A stretch of 64,000 nucleotides of DNA from Quercus robur. Its lineage: Eukaryota; Streptophyta; Magnoliopsida; Fagales; Fagaceae. This document shows positions 41,785 through 55,600 of the stretch, in pieces. The translations under genes were made by a program, and so were the position numbers. Location: positions 32,445,354-32,509,353 of the forward strand of contig NC_065536.1 of NCBI RefSeq assembly GCF_932294415.1, given 5' to 3'. The notes beneath the pieces were generated by a model, which searched no databases, was not told where the DNA came from, and was given only the letters and a program-made list of their open reading frames with translations. Each line of letters starts with the position of its first letter. Within the stretch, counting starts at the first letter, position 1.

Positions 41785-44700
41785 CTAAAACGCAAAGTTT
41801 GTATTACCTGAATATCCAGTTAAACTGGATGGTGGCATGTTCTTTTGGAAGAAGGCTACTATTTCATCCATTCTCCGCTTTGTATCGGCCATTTCCCGCT
41901 TTGTTTCGTCCAGCTGCTGCTGATGCCGTGTTTCTGATTTGCGCATTGCTTCGGCCAGTTGCTGCTCATGCCGTGCATCTGACTCCCGCTTTGCTTCGGC
42001 CAGTGCTTCGGCTAGTTGCTGCTCATGCCGTGCATCTGACTCCCGCTTTGCTTCGGCCAGTGCTTCGGCCAGTTGCTGCTGATGCCTTTGCTCTGAGTCA
42101 GCAAGTTGGTCCCTCATCGAATTTTCCAATGCAATCATTCGTTGGACCGTTTCAGTGGACGACGGCCCAAGCACACATGGAAGGTTGGACCCACTTCTTC
42201 CTGATGGGGTTGGTCCAAAACCGACCCCACGGACACGTCCAGAACGTTCTTTGCCCATCACTTGAGCGAACGCATCATCTTTTGCCCAGAGAATTCCATC
42301 GCGATGGTCTCCTACTAGCTTGCCCCCGTTGTTTAAAATTTCTTTCATTTTATCCTGTTTTCATATAAGAACCAAATAACATATTATTTGCTATAAACAT
42401 TTCACGCACAAATTAGAAAATATATAGGTTATGATATAGGCTTACAATCTTGTCTCGCACTTCATTACTAATAGGAGTCCCATCTTTCTTGCAGTATGCT
42501 TTTATGAAAACATCTGCATGCTCCACTGCTTGGCCGTTTTCTTTTGCCTACATCATATTCAACAGTCTCATTACAATAGTGAAAATTTATGTCAGTATGA
42601 AGCGACAACCAAACATAGCAAATGGAATTTGGAACATAACATGCAATATAACCATAAAACAAATTCCGTAAACATGTAGTTTATTACGTTCAAAAAGACG
42701 AGTTGTTTTCTTCATGTGAATGCTTTGTATCAAGCGGTTTTTGGTACCAACACTCTTTATAATATTAGATTTAATAAAATAGCCATTTTATAAGAGGTAA
42801 CGTTTGAAAAAGTGTGGCCATAACTATATGCCACAACTATAGCCACGTTTCTTAAATGTGGTTATATCTGTTACCTATAGCCACGTTTAAAACGCGGCTA
42901 TAACCCCCTAACTATTTTTAGAATTTGTCTATAGCCACGTTTCTTAAATGTGGTTATATCTGTTACCTATAGCCACGTTTAAAACGCGGCTATAACCATA
43001 GCACTATTTTTATAATTTGTCTATAGCCACGTTTTAAATGCAGCTACAACCCCCTAAATATTTTTACAATTACTCCATAGCCACGTTTGAAACGCAGCTA
43101 CAACCCCCTGCCTATATGCATCCCAATTGCTATATACCAAACTAAACTCTTGCTAACAAAGTGACAAACATAAATATTAATGAAATCACTAATCAAAAAC
43201 AGGAAACATCACAAGAAATGTCTATTAACAGTCATAAACATGCAAACATAATAATTTCAGTAAACTAGTTTCTTCAAACTCTTCAGATTCATCACACATA
43301 ATAATTTTAATTCAACCAAACAATATGTACGGAAACTCTTTTGTGATTTTTTAATATTGATTAATTCTAAACCAAGAAGTTTGTATTATTACAGTAATGA
43401 AATTGTGGATTGCTTAGTTTGGACCCTACAACAACGTTGGGCATTGCCACCATTACTGTCATCTCCATGCAAAATCTATTTTAATTTCCATGAATTCGAA
43501 TCGACCATGTTCTTTCAACAACAAAATAAATAAATAAATACAACTAGAATTTATTGATACCACCAATATGTCACAAGTTCAATTAAAATAGTAGAGCATT
43601 AAAACTTGGCTAGTTATTGTATAATGCATTTCTTACCATATTGTCAGCAGTTTGTGCAAAACTTATAGGCCCTGTCCTCGCTATATCCGTCTGAAACGAA
43701 CGACTTCTCTTGTTCGTATCCACTAATTCCTTTACACATTCCCGCCAACAAATTAAAACAAACAAATCAGTTAAAACACTGTACTCGGTATAGAGCAAGA
43801 AAATAGCGCAACCTTCGTTTTAGAATCAAACCAATAGTCAACTAGTGCGCAGTAGTCCTGCTCGTCAGCCCAAGATGGTTTGTTTTTATACACATCTTCT
43901 TTTAACGCATCTTTTGGGTAGCATTTTTTTTTTAACTTACTTCTTCGGTTCCTTCTCAACTCTCCTAATAAGTGCATTGCCCAGTTCATTTGATTAGCTG
44001 GGCTAATAATCTCTGGGTCAATGATCCATTTTTTCTGAAATGCAAAAATTGAGTTAGAATAGTGCAATAATCCACCCTACTGAAAATGCCATTTAGCACA
44101 TACACGACTATACATAACAATTAAAAGTATCTTAATTCGATACAACCTCTATCTCTACCCAAGCGTTTTCTTTGCATTTACGGTCGACATGCGTCCAAGT
44201 AGCAGGCATAAGTGGGCAATAGTTGCAGCAGATGCATAAGGTGCCCAACCACCTTTTGAATGTTTGCCCGCTTTCCCCAACCGGTTGCTTGCTCCCATTT
44301 AACCCACATACAAGTTTCTTGTTCGGTGGAAGAGCCCATATACGCTGCATTAGCGTTATTCCACGTTTTTTATTTATATTATTGGATATTGGGGATTCCC
44401 GAACTGAATCTTCTGCACGCCCATCATTGGATGGTGCGGTTTCTTGGACCAAATCGCCTGCATATAGTGGCCCATTATTAGAGAGAATGAAATTTCAAAG
44501 TTCACAATTACAGAGAAGTCACTGTATATAGCTCAAGTGCTCAACTAACATGATATATGTGATCTTTGTAAATGTGGAGATTTTGATACTTAAAGAAACT
44601 GATAATAACAAATAAGTCGATGTCTCTATCTAAAAGCTGTTTTTATCACTTTCAAAAATAAAAAACTGTTTTTATCCAAAAAATATATGTAAGTTGCATA

Positions 44701-47700
44701 TAATTCAACCATAATACCATTACTGCCAGTGTCATGTACATGCACAGCCAAGTTGAATATCATTTTCAAAGCTCGTAAATCACATGAATATCATTATTAC
44801 AGCTTGGGTAAAATAACCTCAAACAAAAACATAATACCCATCAAAAGAAATTAGAACTTTTACCTCAAATAAAGTGATGAAGATGCTTTGGGGTTCCTAA
44901 GTATTTTTCTGGTGATCTTGTCGAAAAAATGATGGTGAGGATTGATTGCTTTGGAGTGGAGGCCGGTGGGTGAGTGTGGAAGTGAGTGTGTGTGTGTGTG
45001 TGTGTTTAAGTAAAGATAAAAGAAAGAAAATGAAACACAGAAAAGAGACAGCCAGCCAAAAGAGAGAAGAGAGGTGGGTGAAAATGAGTGATGGGGAGTG
45101 GTGTTAGGTGGGGGGCACGTGCGAACTAAAAATCTGACTTGACCCCCTCTTTTCTTTTTGTTTTTTCTCTGATGACAAGGACGTTACACATCCACAGTGA
45201 ACAAAATATGAGATAAAAGTAACTGTGCTAAATGGAGTTAGGAATAAAAATATCCTTTAGAGACCGAATTAGTTGTTTTTAAAAGTGTTGAACTTAGTTG
45301 ATATGAACCCAAACTCCAAAGAAGTTTAGTAAAATTTACTTAAGGACACTCATTACCATTTCCCTTCTTAGTATTACTTGATTTTGCATGAAATGTGTGC
45401 CACTATATTTATTGAGTCCAATTTTATTGGAGTTTGTGTTCCTTAGAAATTCATTTACTTTTCCGAGGAACAAGTCCAATTCCTTAGTATTACTTGCTTT
45501 TTATTAATTTCTTAAAGAAGTGCACATTTGAAATTGATTTGGTCCCTAATTATGTCAAGTGGTGGTACTTAATTGGATCATTTCCCTAAATCTCACTTCT
45601 TCTAGAACCCATCTAGGAGAAGATGTAACAAATTTTGTCCTTACCCCCAAGTTTGCACAGCCAATTTGGTTCCATGCACAACCAAAAATTTTCCATACCC
45701 TCAACAAATTGCAAGCTAGCCAAATGCCAAAGAAAAAGTGATCTCCCATCCCACGCGACCTCACCATCTTTTACTAAAAAATAAGTAAGGCCTCCCATGC
45801 AAATCAAGTTTCCTCAATATTTTTCACACACGTCTCTACCCTCTCCACAGAGAAACACCCAAACTCCCAGACACACTACAAAAACTATCAAAACCCAGAA
45901 AATACACAAAAAAACCTTCTCACAAACAAAACCTGCAAGAATCCCTCAATCATATAGAAATCCAACCAAAAACCCAGCTCTAAACCCCTACAAACTTTAT
46001 AGAGAAACACCCAAATTCCCAGCCAAGAACACCACCAAAAATACCCAAAAACAATGCCCTTGCAAACCCAAATAGAACCATAAATATCCCTGTTTTAACC
46101 CATAAAATCAACCCCAAAATCGACAATCTCAACCCCCACTGAAAATAACCCAGCAAATCCTCCAAAACTCTCACTACAAATATCCTAGAATAAGCCAAGA
46201 AAAATCCCACTGGAACTACAGCCAAAACCCCACTGTCAAACCCTTAACAATTCTCAGGAAGACCCAAAAATAGCCACTGTAAACCCAACACTGAAAACTC
46301 CATCAGATACCAAGAACTTCACCCTTCATACAAACCAACCAGAAAACCCATTTGAAAACAGCATCAACAGAGCATAAAAAAAAAAAAATGAAAGATAAAT
46401 GGAGCAGAAGCATAAGCTAAATACCAAGACATGAAAGCAGAATACAAAGAAGGAAATAAGAAATTCAAAAGCAGAGAACCATACAGAAAATTTTCTTGAA
46501 TTTTAAGGTCAACAAATTTTCTACTTTCTTGTTGGGCTTTTTGCATTTAATGTTTAAAAATGCTAAGATATTGTCTAGATAATCATATTTAAGCTCATTT
46601 TATCTGTTGAATTTAAAAAGTTTGGGATCAGGAGTTCAAAATTTTATTTCAAAGGGTCAAAAAAATATTTTAAAAATATTATACATAATTCTTTTTTTTT
46701 TTTTTTAGCTCTTATACTTTTTTTCTTTTTCTTTTTCTTTTTTGGCTAGCTCAGATGGTTTATTTAAAGTTTTCAACCCCCTAATCTTCACTTGGTGCCG
46801 CCCCTGTGACCACCCCGTGACTTTACCATTACATAAGGTAATGTCCCCCCAACATTAATTGTGTTCTTTTGTTTACATCTAAATATATCCATCATAAAAT
46901 TAAAAACTGATTTCTATACTGTGCAAACTGCACATTTTTACAAGGGAAAAGTGTGTTTTTTTTTTTTTTTTTTCTTAGAAACAGAAGGGAAAAGTTAATT
47001 AAAATGCAGTAAGAGCAGTAGTTTAAAATATATTTTCTGAAATTTTTAATGATAAAATGAAAAATAAAATTAAGAGTTTTCTCAAGCTTAGTGAGGGAAG
47101 AGGGAGACTTGTATTTGTATTTGGATTTAATGAAACAAGAATTGTGTTAGGAACTCTAAAATTTGCTACAGCACATCAACTCATTTACATATGCTTATAG
47201 GTTTTATTAGCTTGTTGAAAAATATTATAATGAACATAATTATGGAATAGTTTTTTAAGCGTATGACTTAGATTTCTGATGTGCACTCTGCACAAATATT
47301 GCAGTTTAATTTTTGATAATCAGCACAAGTCTTAATGCCTCCAATGTACAGTTGTTTGTAATAATTAATGAATTTCTATTTTATATATATATATATATAT
47401 ATATATTTATAGTTGACCCTATATCTTCTTCTTGTGGAGATGTACAACTGAGCTAAGCTATCTTAGTTGTCTGCTTCTTTGCTTTGAGTCTCCTCAATTA
47501 AAAATGAAAGGTTCAATTGTCTTCATTTTCATGGGAGAGTATTGGCAGGTGTTTAAGGCTATAAGGTAGGTTCTCTTCTCATGCCAATATAAGTTTGTGG
47601 TTGCTGCTAGAAACTATGCTTTAGGTTGTTTGGAATACTAATGTTATAATCCAAGAATTGAATAGTTGGGTCATGAAATCCCAACTACATTTGTTAATGT

Positions 47701-49896
47701 GGAACTTAAAAATAGTAGTTCCAGCATAGATGTCTTTAATCTGTATTTGAACACTTAATGAATTAAATTTGACAGTGATCCTTTGTTAGGCAATAGAACT
47801 CATTGAAAGTTTAAAAACGTGTACAAAAACACTTTTGAACGTTTAGACCCCCAAAAACAACTTAACCAACACAAGCAATATGTTAAACAACTAGTGTACG
47901 GAAACTTAACATATTCTACAATATGAAATTGGTTAAACAACTATCTAAGCCATAACAAAATAAACCACAGCAGATAATGTAAAGGCAGAGATAGAGAGGA
48001 AGGAAGATGCAAACACAGAGATAACACCCGGATGTGTTATCGAAGAGGAAACCGAAGACCTCGGCGAAAAACCTCTCCGCCGCCCTCCAAGCGGTAATCA
48101 ATCCACTAGAAAATACAGTTGGGATACAAGGACAGCAATAGACCCTCCAAGCCTAATCTACCCAATGCACCTAAGCCCTCCAAGCTTCTTGCTCCAACGA
48201 GGTTGCGCTGAACCTTTTTCTTTTCTAGCTTTCCGGATTCCGCTAATAAACCGTAGCATCAACCAATAAAGATTGGCTCCTTCCTAACTGCTTCCCAGAA
48301 CTCCAAACGTCTGTCTCACAGAGATGATGATGGTGAGAACCAGGTTTGGTATAATGCCTCTCAAGGATTTGACAATGGAGAGGAAGAGAGTGGGGGATTT
48401 TGATGAGACTCTAAGGTAGAGATTGTGGGTGAAACAATCTGGTTTTTCTTTAGGGTTTCTCTCTCAAAATTCTCTCTAGAAGCTCTCTTTCAATCGTGGG
48501 TTAAAAGGGTATTTATACTGGAGTGAAGAGGAATGCGAAACGTCAGGTTTTTCCAAAACAGGGGTGGCTCGCGGCTTGACCTCGCGGCTTGACTAAGTCG
48601 CGAGTTCCAGTCGCGAGTTAACCGTATGGCCAGTTGTCCTGTTTTGTCCTGTAGTGCTCCAGCTAGCATGACTGTTCATCTTCCAGCATGCTTGGCACGT
48701 GTGCATCTTCTGGCGGGTTGAAGCCGCGAGTCCACCCGCGAGTCCCAGCCGCGACACTCTGTTTTCTTGCACACTCTTGAGCAATCTTCACACTAACTCA
48801 CTCACTACCCTTACAACAATCCCACCTAAATACAGGGTTACTAAATGCTGAATTACAAGCAAATTTGGCACGGAATAAAGCCAATTAGATGGTTGAATAA
48901 ATTCAACCTTACACTCATGGTTCAACCTTGCTCTGTTAAAAGCAATTGATTTTCTTCAAATTGCATCACCAATTCATCAACCAGCAGAATTTTGGACGGT
49001 TTGAACTTTACACATTATCATCAAACTTCTAGGTTTTACTTTACAGCACTGACATAGTTTCTCTGAAAGTGCAGTTAGATGACTCAATCTTAAAAATCAT
49101 TGAAATTTCTAATGCACAAGAGCGCAAGGAAGCATGAGACATCATTTAACGCATTCAAAGAAGGGAGCTATATCATGTATCTTATTACAATTGCAAGATG
49201 GGGAAGAGGTAGTAATGTTTGAAATTCTTCATGTCTCAAAATCTTTAACTTCTCCTATTGAATTTTTTTTTATTACAAAAAAAAAAAAAAGGAACTTTAG
49301 TGAACCAAAAGAGATAAAAAATTGTTAATCTTATTTATACATTTTAAATTTTTGGATCATTGTGTGAATTTTAATTCATTCAATTAGTAAATTTCATTTT
49401 ACTTGAATAATTAAAGTATGTATCAAGTCAAAACTACTAAAAAATTGAAACCATATAAACATAAGGTTAAAGATATAGGTGTTTAGTCATTAACAGCAAA
49501 CATAAAAGTGTTACCCTAAGAATATTTTGCACTGTACGAATAACTACCTGCAGAAGGCGGCTGTGTCTCATCATCATCATAATCATCTCCTTCCTCCCAT
49601 CTTGCGTGCTCAGCATCCCTTAACTCCTCCTGCATGATGTCTCGTGAGCGTGATGAACCTTGGCCAACTTGCACAATTGTCAATGGATGGTCCCTCTCCT
49701 TTCCTACAGCAAACGACCGAAAAATTAGTTACAACAGTAATAAATATCAAACGTTACATTTCAAGATATGTAAACTACCTGTGGGTTGTGACCCAGCATC
49801 ACTAGTATGGGCGGCTTGTAGCTCCTCCCCTCTCTGTCGTGAACTCGAGGGTCCTTCGCCGACTTCTACAACTGGCAATCGGCGTTTCTTACCCAT
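41785..49896 (-). CDS. TNPA/Ptta-type CACTA protein, seven exons
   Basis: Exons deduced from reading frame and GT/AG sites: 49896-49779 (MGKKRRLPVVEVGEG), 49703-49548, 44457-44147, 44034-43813, 43729-43637, 42547-42446 and 42354-41785, about 523 codons. Phases match at every junction. Landmarks: KRGITLMQRIWALPPNKKLV in exon 3, KKWIIDPEIISPANQ in exon 4, DTNKRSRSFQTDIARTG in exon 5, and DDAFAQVMGKERSGRVRGVG in exon 7. These fit the plant Ptta/En/Spm transposase-24 family, whose members accompany tnp2 and correspond to the DNA-binding partner. The C-terminus carries repeated QLAEALAEAKRESDARHEQ, a coiled coil. The last exon could instead be spliced at 41808. Intron 2 spans about 5.1 kb and contains inserted elements. 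No internal stop was found. The acceptor of exon 5 (AAAG) is weak. Confidence 0.8.
42780..43112. repeat. Subterminal-like AGCCACGTTT array within a TNPA intron
   Basis: Between exons 5 and 6, repeated ATAGCCACGTTT / AAACGCGGCTATA motifs occur at least six times. One 92-base unit (TATAGCCACGTTTCTTAAATG to GCGGCTATAACC) is tandemly duplicated at about 42838 and 42930. The words match those at the element terminus (40840, 41327). They may be extra binding sites for the same protein or a relic of a related small element. Confidence 0.6.
44458..47800. other. Large TNPA intron, left half
   Basis: Contains a (TG)n tract (44988-45005), purine-rich sequence at 45015-45100, an A/C-rich stretch 45830-46200 on the plus strand whose open frames are composition artefacts, T-tracts 46691-46706 and 46955-46973, and a (TA)n tract 47382-47405. 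No gene was recognised; it probably includes inserted elements without clear borders. Confidence 0.4.
47810..49010 (-). mobile_element. Probable LTR or LTR-like insertion with CGCGAGT repeats
   Basis: On the minus strand a TATA box TATAAATA is at 48517-48510, downstream sequence has GAGAGAAACCCTAAAG, and about 250 bases upstream is a GC-rich zone with repeated TCGCGAGT / CGCGGCTTGA words (48567-48765). The layout (promoter in the middle of about 1.1 kb, no coding region) suggests an LTR. Exact ends and target duplication were not found, so it could also be an internal fragment. Confidence 0.4.
49011..49547. other. Large TNPA intron, right part
   Basis: AT-rich, with an A-tract at 49278-49291. 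Nothing recognisable. Confidence 0.4.
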
Positions 49897-52636
49897 TCCT
49901 GCGTCTAACAACTTTACAAAACAAAAAAAGTGTTAACTATAGACAACAATCAATTGCATAAAATGTAAGTTAAACATTTTTGGGTTCTGACACCCTTTAC
50001 AATAATTCAACCATATACACGTTTCGTGCACCAAGATAGCCAGAAGAATACTTTATATTAAATGTCGCAATTTTTGTTAGAATTGAGCTGGGTTAGGACC
50101 TATGGTAATTAAGATCATGAAGGTAAGATATTAAAGATGATTTTAAAACCCCCATAAATGAACCAATAAAAAGCTAGACTTTGGTATATTTACAATCTGC
50201 TACAACTCATGTAAATAAATACAATAAGAAAAAGAAAAAGAAAAATTGTCAGTTTTATATCTCTTAGTTTTAAGTTCAATTAAAATTGTCAAGAGTCTCA
50301 TAACTCAATTAGTGTTTTCAAATAAGACATTTAATTATCAAATCTCTTTCCTAATCAATCTAATTATCCAAAGAAAAAAAAGATAAAGTTTAGATTGGCA
50401 TATTATAAAGTTGGTTAGGTAAAACAAAAAACATTTACAAAAACAAGCCATGATTATTTTCTAATATCAGACTTGGTAAAGAGAGAGAAATGATAGGGCA
50501 TTCCAAAGATGCCGAAGAGATAGGGTGTTTCACGGAAAACGGAGACAAAAACGGTATTTCTAGCCAATGGGCATAGTCTTGGCTGATTGGAGGGGAGGTT
50601 AGTGCGAAGCAAATTGCTAATACACGGGTTCTTTAGTATATAGTCTTGCTGGTTACCATCACTGTCAATCTATATCTGCATTTGAAGAACGCAATTGGCA
50701 ATATCAACATCATTTGATCCAAATTTCAAAAATGACATTATAAATAAGTGCGACATAATTATGATCAAACTACCCTATAGTTATGATGATAATCCCCCTA
50801 AAAAAAGACCTTAGGGCTAATAACCCCCCACAAAAAACCTTAGGGCTAATAAATTCGTGATCCGAAAAGAAAGACAGTTTTTCTCCTAGTGAATATGAAG
50901 AGAAAATGTTTCCAAGAGAAAATTTTCAAAATTGGGTTTTGATGATTTTTAGAGGAGCAAGTCATGGTCGTTGCCTTGTAACTAAAAATAAATAAATAAA
51001 TAAAAGAAATGGAGTCTTTTTGGTCTATTCTCATCAACCCCATGTTATGTAGCAACAATAAGCAGTGCCATATGTACTATCGAGTCCTTAATGAGGCTAT
51101 TATTATAAGAAATTTGTAATTTAACTTACATCTCTTGATATTTCTAACAAATACGTACATAATTCAAATCTCTTTTTAGCTATCAATTTATCAAAAAGAA
51201 AAAACAGTCTAGAGATATGACGTTTCTATTAATATCACCACAACTTTAAAGTGATGAATTAATGTAAAAATAATTGTTTAACATTTACCTTCAATCATCA
51301 TAATAGTGCACGGTAGTCTTGTATACAAATTACTTTAAAAGATGAGGTTATGTTTTTAAATTGTTATTTTTTACAATGTCCCCACCAAATGATATACACA
51401 TTAAACATGAGTCCTCAAAAATAAATTAATATAAATATGAGCTTAATGGGGTGAACCAAACTTTCACTTACAAAAATGGGCCAAAGTTCAAATTGACATT
51501 GTTTGTTTATTAATTTTTACGAGACTCTATATGAGTGCTCTTCCATTTATGGTGCCAGTGAAAAGAGCGTAAAATTGTAGAAATCACCATAAGTGGAAAA
51601 ATCCATTTGGGCAGGTCCTAGAAGAGGGCTTTGTTTACTACACACGCTTTACAGAAGAGCGTGGCGAGTATATTTTCTAGAGGAAGGTTGCGTAGAAAAC
51701 CAACAGTCAGTTTCATTTTTCCATTTTTTTATTGGGTCAAGAACCTCAACACTAACTCCTCTGTATAAAAAAATTAAAACAAGTCACCCCGACCACAAGC
51801 AGAAGGGATGCAGTGATATCCACACGCCAACTCATTGTCAAACTCAATCTTGGTGTGTGTTTAGGTTTGACTGTAGATGAGCCTACTGATATTAACATTT
51901 GCGAAAAACACTGCTTGGAAACGTTTGTTTGCAAACAAGTCAAATCTAATCACAAGCTTAAGCTCGATTATTAGACACGCTAAGCTCAAACAATGTATTG
52001 CATTGGTGAACAAAACGAAGGTGATTTGAGTGTGTATATTTGGAGGGGTAGGTATATTCACTTGTACAGGTGTTCCTTTTTGAACTAGGACTAGGCTCGA
52101 GTGGATTAGCTCCCCATACTTACTTCTTATCATGATAGTTGATTCAAATCAATATGGTATGACCTAAGCCTAGTTTTGGAATACTAGTTTCGATCCTAAC
52201 CATACCTATTTATTAACATGATAGTTGGTTCGAATCTATATGGTATGATATAAACCTAGTTTCGGAATAATGGTTTCAGTCCTAGCCATATCAATATTTG
52301 GGTAAAATAACTTATTTTAATATCTAACAATATATAAACTACCCTATCCAAGTTTAAGAGCTTCTATTTGCCAAACACTACAACCACAACGAAAAGAAAC
52401 CCTAACACCACACGATCATATATCCAAGTTCATAAGAAATGAATTTCAAATCCAATAGCGAAGAGGGGAAGGAATTGGATACATCATAAGTAAAAATTAA
52501 AGGAATTAACAATATGAAGAGGAATTAACAAATTCAACAAATATTACACAGAGGCATTCCAACTAATTCATAAATGAATACGTTTTCATTAACAACTGTA
52601 ACATCCAAACACATAATACACTACTAAATTATTACA
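49897..52636. other. Spacer between the two CACTA genes
   Basis: No conserved frame. Features: poly-A-rich runs near 50226-50250; a TTAGGGCTAATAA direct repeat (50810-50822 and 50840-50852); tandem units of about 87 bases (next entry). Open frames at 50846-51058, 51593-51880 and 51861-52133 lack any recognisable motif. Confidence 0.45.
52130..52292. repeat. Two diverged tandem units of about 87 bp
   Basis: ATGATAGTTGATTCAAATC at 52133 recurs as ATGATAGTTGGTTCGAATC at 52220, followed in both by TATGGTATGA, CCTAGTTT and ATCCTAACCATA / GTCCTAGCCATA. Confidence 0.65.
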
Positions 52637-55600
52637 CTACTCATCCTCGGTGTACTCATCCTTGTTGTCGTCTTCATTGTCAGACTCATCGTCAATAAAC
52701 TCATCCTCATTGTTTACTCCATGAAGATCTCTTTCAGCAATGATGGAGGCATCAATTGTCATTCCCTCTAGATCATCCCGAGCCCAACGAAGGTTGTCAC
52801 TCACAACCTCATTACTACTTATTTTGTAGGGAACATTTTCAGAAAAACTATATATGTCATCCTCCTCCCGTTGGGGACCAACACCAGCATCAAACACGTC
52901 CCTAGCTTTTGTTTTGACAACAGCATACCAATCTTTGTGCCTTTTATCTTCCACATAAAAAACTTGTGTAGCTTGAGATGCCAAAACGTATGGTTCATCT
53001 ATCATTTTATCCCCACCATGTATGAAGTGTGTAAAGTTTACCATAGGAAACCCAAATTCATCAGTCCTATATCCTCTCCTATGTTGGTCATGAACCCATT
53101 TACACTTGAATAACACATGTTTGATATTGTCAGAATAATTCAACTCAATTATATCAGTTAAAATACCATAGTAAGTATTGCCCCCATCAGTAGCCACACT
53201 AACTCCACTATTCTGCGTTTTCCTATTTGCCTCATCATTTACACTCCTAAATTTTAAGCCATTTATTACATAATGCTTGAACCGCTTTACATAAATATAC
53301 GGCCATTTGGACAATGCAACAAGGGTATCACTAACTCCCTCCCTTTCCTTATCAGCACCAGTGAGGGACATCACCTAACATCAGTTGGCCAAAATAAAAT
53401 AATTCATATCAGTACAGTTAATCATGGTTGAGACAGTGTTACAAGTTTAATAAGTTGAAAATGTCATACGTACGTGACCCCCAAACCAAATACAAAACTT
53501 CTCCATGTGGTGCTTATATATAATGGCATCGGAAACGTTATGATTGTGGCCTTTTCGAAGTTCATCCTCTATCAATCTTTTGTGCATCCTGTGCAGGCAA
53601 TTGTATTAGGGTTAATAGACCTTACGTACACTGGATTGACGTGCAATTATATTTGTATATGTAATACTTACTCACGAAAGCGGTTGATGTTTTCAGAATT
53701 GAATAAAACGTAGCGATGGGCTTGGGTCCACTCTTTATTGTTTAATGTCATGATCGAAACCACCCCCATTGACTCCTCAATCATCCTGGTGGGTCGATTG
53801 AATATAGTTTCCACTCCTTCCATATACCGTGAACAGAATGTTAAGCACTCCTCTACTATGTATCCTTCAGCAATAGACCCTTCCGGAGCAGCTCTATTTC
53901 GTACCTAAGACTTAAGACGTGAGAGGTACCTATAAAGGAATGATAAGATTAATGATTGGCAATGGTAATTCGAACACGCACATGAAACTGGAAGTTGATC
54001 AATAATATTACACACATCTTACCTCTCAATGGGATACATCCAACGGTAGTGCACTGGACCACCAATCTTAGCTTCAGCAGCTAAGTGCATGACCAAATGT
54101 ACCATCACTGTAAAGAAGGATGGAGGAAATATCTTTTCCAATTCACACAATGTCACTGCAATCTTTGCCTCACTAGTCACAATATCTGAAACCGTAAGGG
54201 TTTTGGAACAAATTTCTCTAAAGAAGCAAGCTAACTTTATCAAAGGCCTACTAACATGAGATGGCAAAGACCCACGTAATGCTATGGGAAAAAGTTGCTG
54301 CATCAATATGTGATTATCATGACTCTTCAAACCAGAAATCTTGCGTTCTTTCATATTCACACGCCGTGAGATATTGGAAGCGTACCCATCGGGCACTGTT
54401 ACATCCTTCAAAACTTGCAAGAAATCATCTATCTCTGATGAAGTCATATGAAAACATGCAGCTGGTATGGTATACTGGTCATCACTTTTTCGTTGTAGGT
54501 GGAGTTCACTCCTTATCCCCATGTCCGCCAAGTCAAGGCGTGCCTTGTAATTGTCCTTCGTTTTATCCTTCAAGTTCAACAGTGTTTTTAGTATATTGTC
54601 CATCACATTCTTCTCTATATGCATCACATCAAGATTGTGTCGCAACTTGTGATCCTCCCAATAAGGCAAGGTAAAAAATATACTCCTTTTCTTCCAACCA
54701 CTCTGGTCTGCCTCCCTTCTCTTCCTTTTTTTGTAAGCAAGCTGACATTTCCTACCCAGACAACGTCCAAGTAAATGTTCAGTTTCCACAATAATGTCAG
54801 ATGTGACTGGTGGTTCAGGAGCCAATCGAGTATCAATAGATCCATCAAATGACAGACCATCTTTGCGGAAATCGTGGTCAACATCCAACCATCGCCGATG
54901 TCCCATGTAACAGAATTTGCGACCATTTCTCAAATATCGAGACTCGGTCTTCACGGCACAAGAAGGACACGCCAACTCACCTTTGGTACTCCAACCCGAC
55001 AAATCTGCGTATGCAGGAAAATCATTTATGGTCCACATCAATGCTGCACGCAATTGGAATACTTCTTTTGAAGATGCATCGTATGCTTGTACTCCAACAT
55101 CCCATAACTCCCTTAGTTCTTCTACTAACGGTTCCAAGTACACATCTATAGCAATCCCTGGCGAGATAGGACCAGGAATAACTAATGATAGAATCAAAGA
55201 TGACCGTTTCATGCACAGCCAAGGTGGGAGATTGTACGGGACCAACATGACAGGCCACGTACTGTGACTAGTACTCATAATTCCCAAGGGGTTGAACCCA
55301 TCCGCAGCTAATCCAAGTCTGACATTACGAGGGTCAGATGAGAAGTGTAAATGCTTACTGTCAAACATTTTCCATGCATCTGAGTCAGCAGGATGCCGCA
55401 TTACCCCATCATCAGTACGACCATTAACATGCCATTTCATAGAACTAGCCAGATCGGGTGACAGAAATAGTCGCTGCAATCTTGGCTTTAAGGGGAACCA
55501 CCGTAGGATCTTCGCAGCTTTCTTCTTCCCCTTACTGGATGAAGCATGCTTACTAGCAACAGATGCCTCATTTGTTTTCCACCTTGAAGCTTTACAACAA

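Noticed and set aside
41799..42368. 189-codon plus-strand open frame
   Set aside because: It is antisense to exon 7 of the TNPA-type gene, whose frame has family motifs and matching splice sites; the antisense frame arises from its repeated codons.
45797..46225. Plus and minus open frames in an A/C-rich stretch
   Set aside because: Composition bias removes stop codons; there is no motif, splice pattern or neighbour to support a gene.
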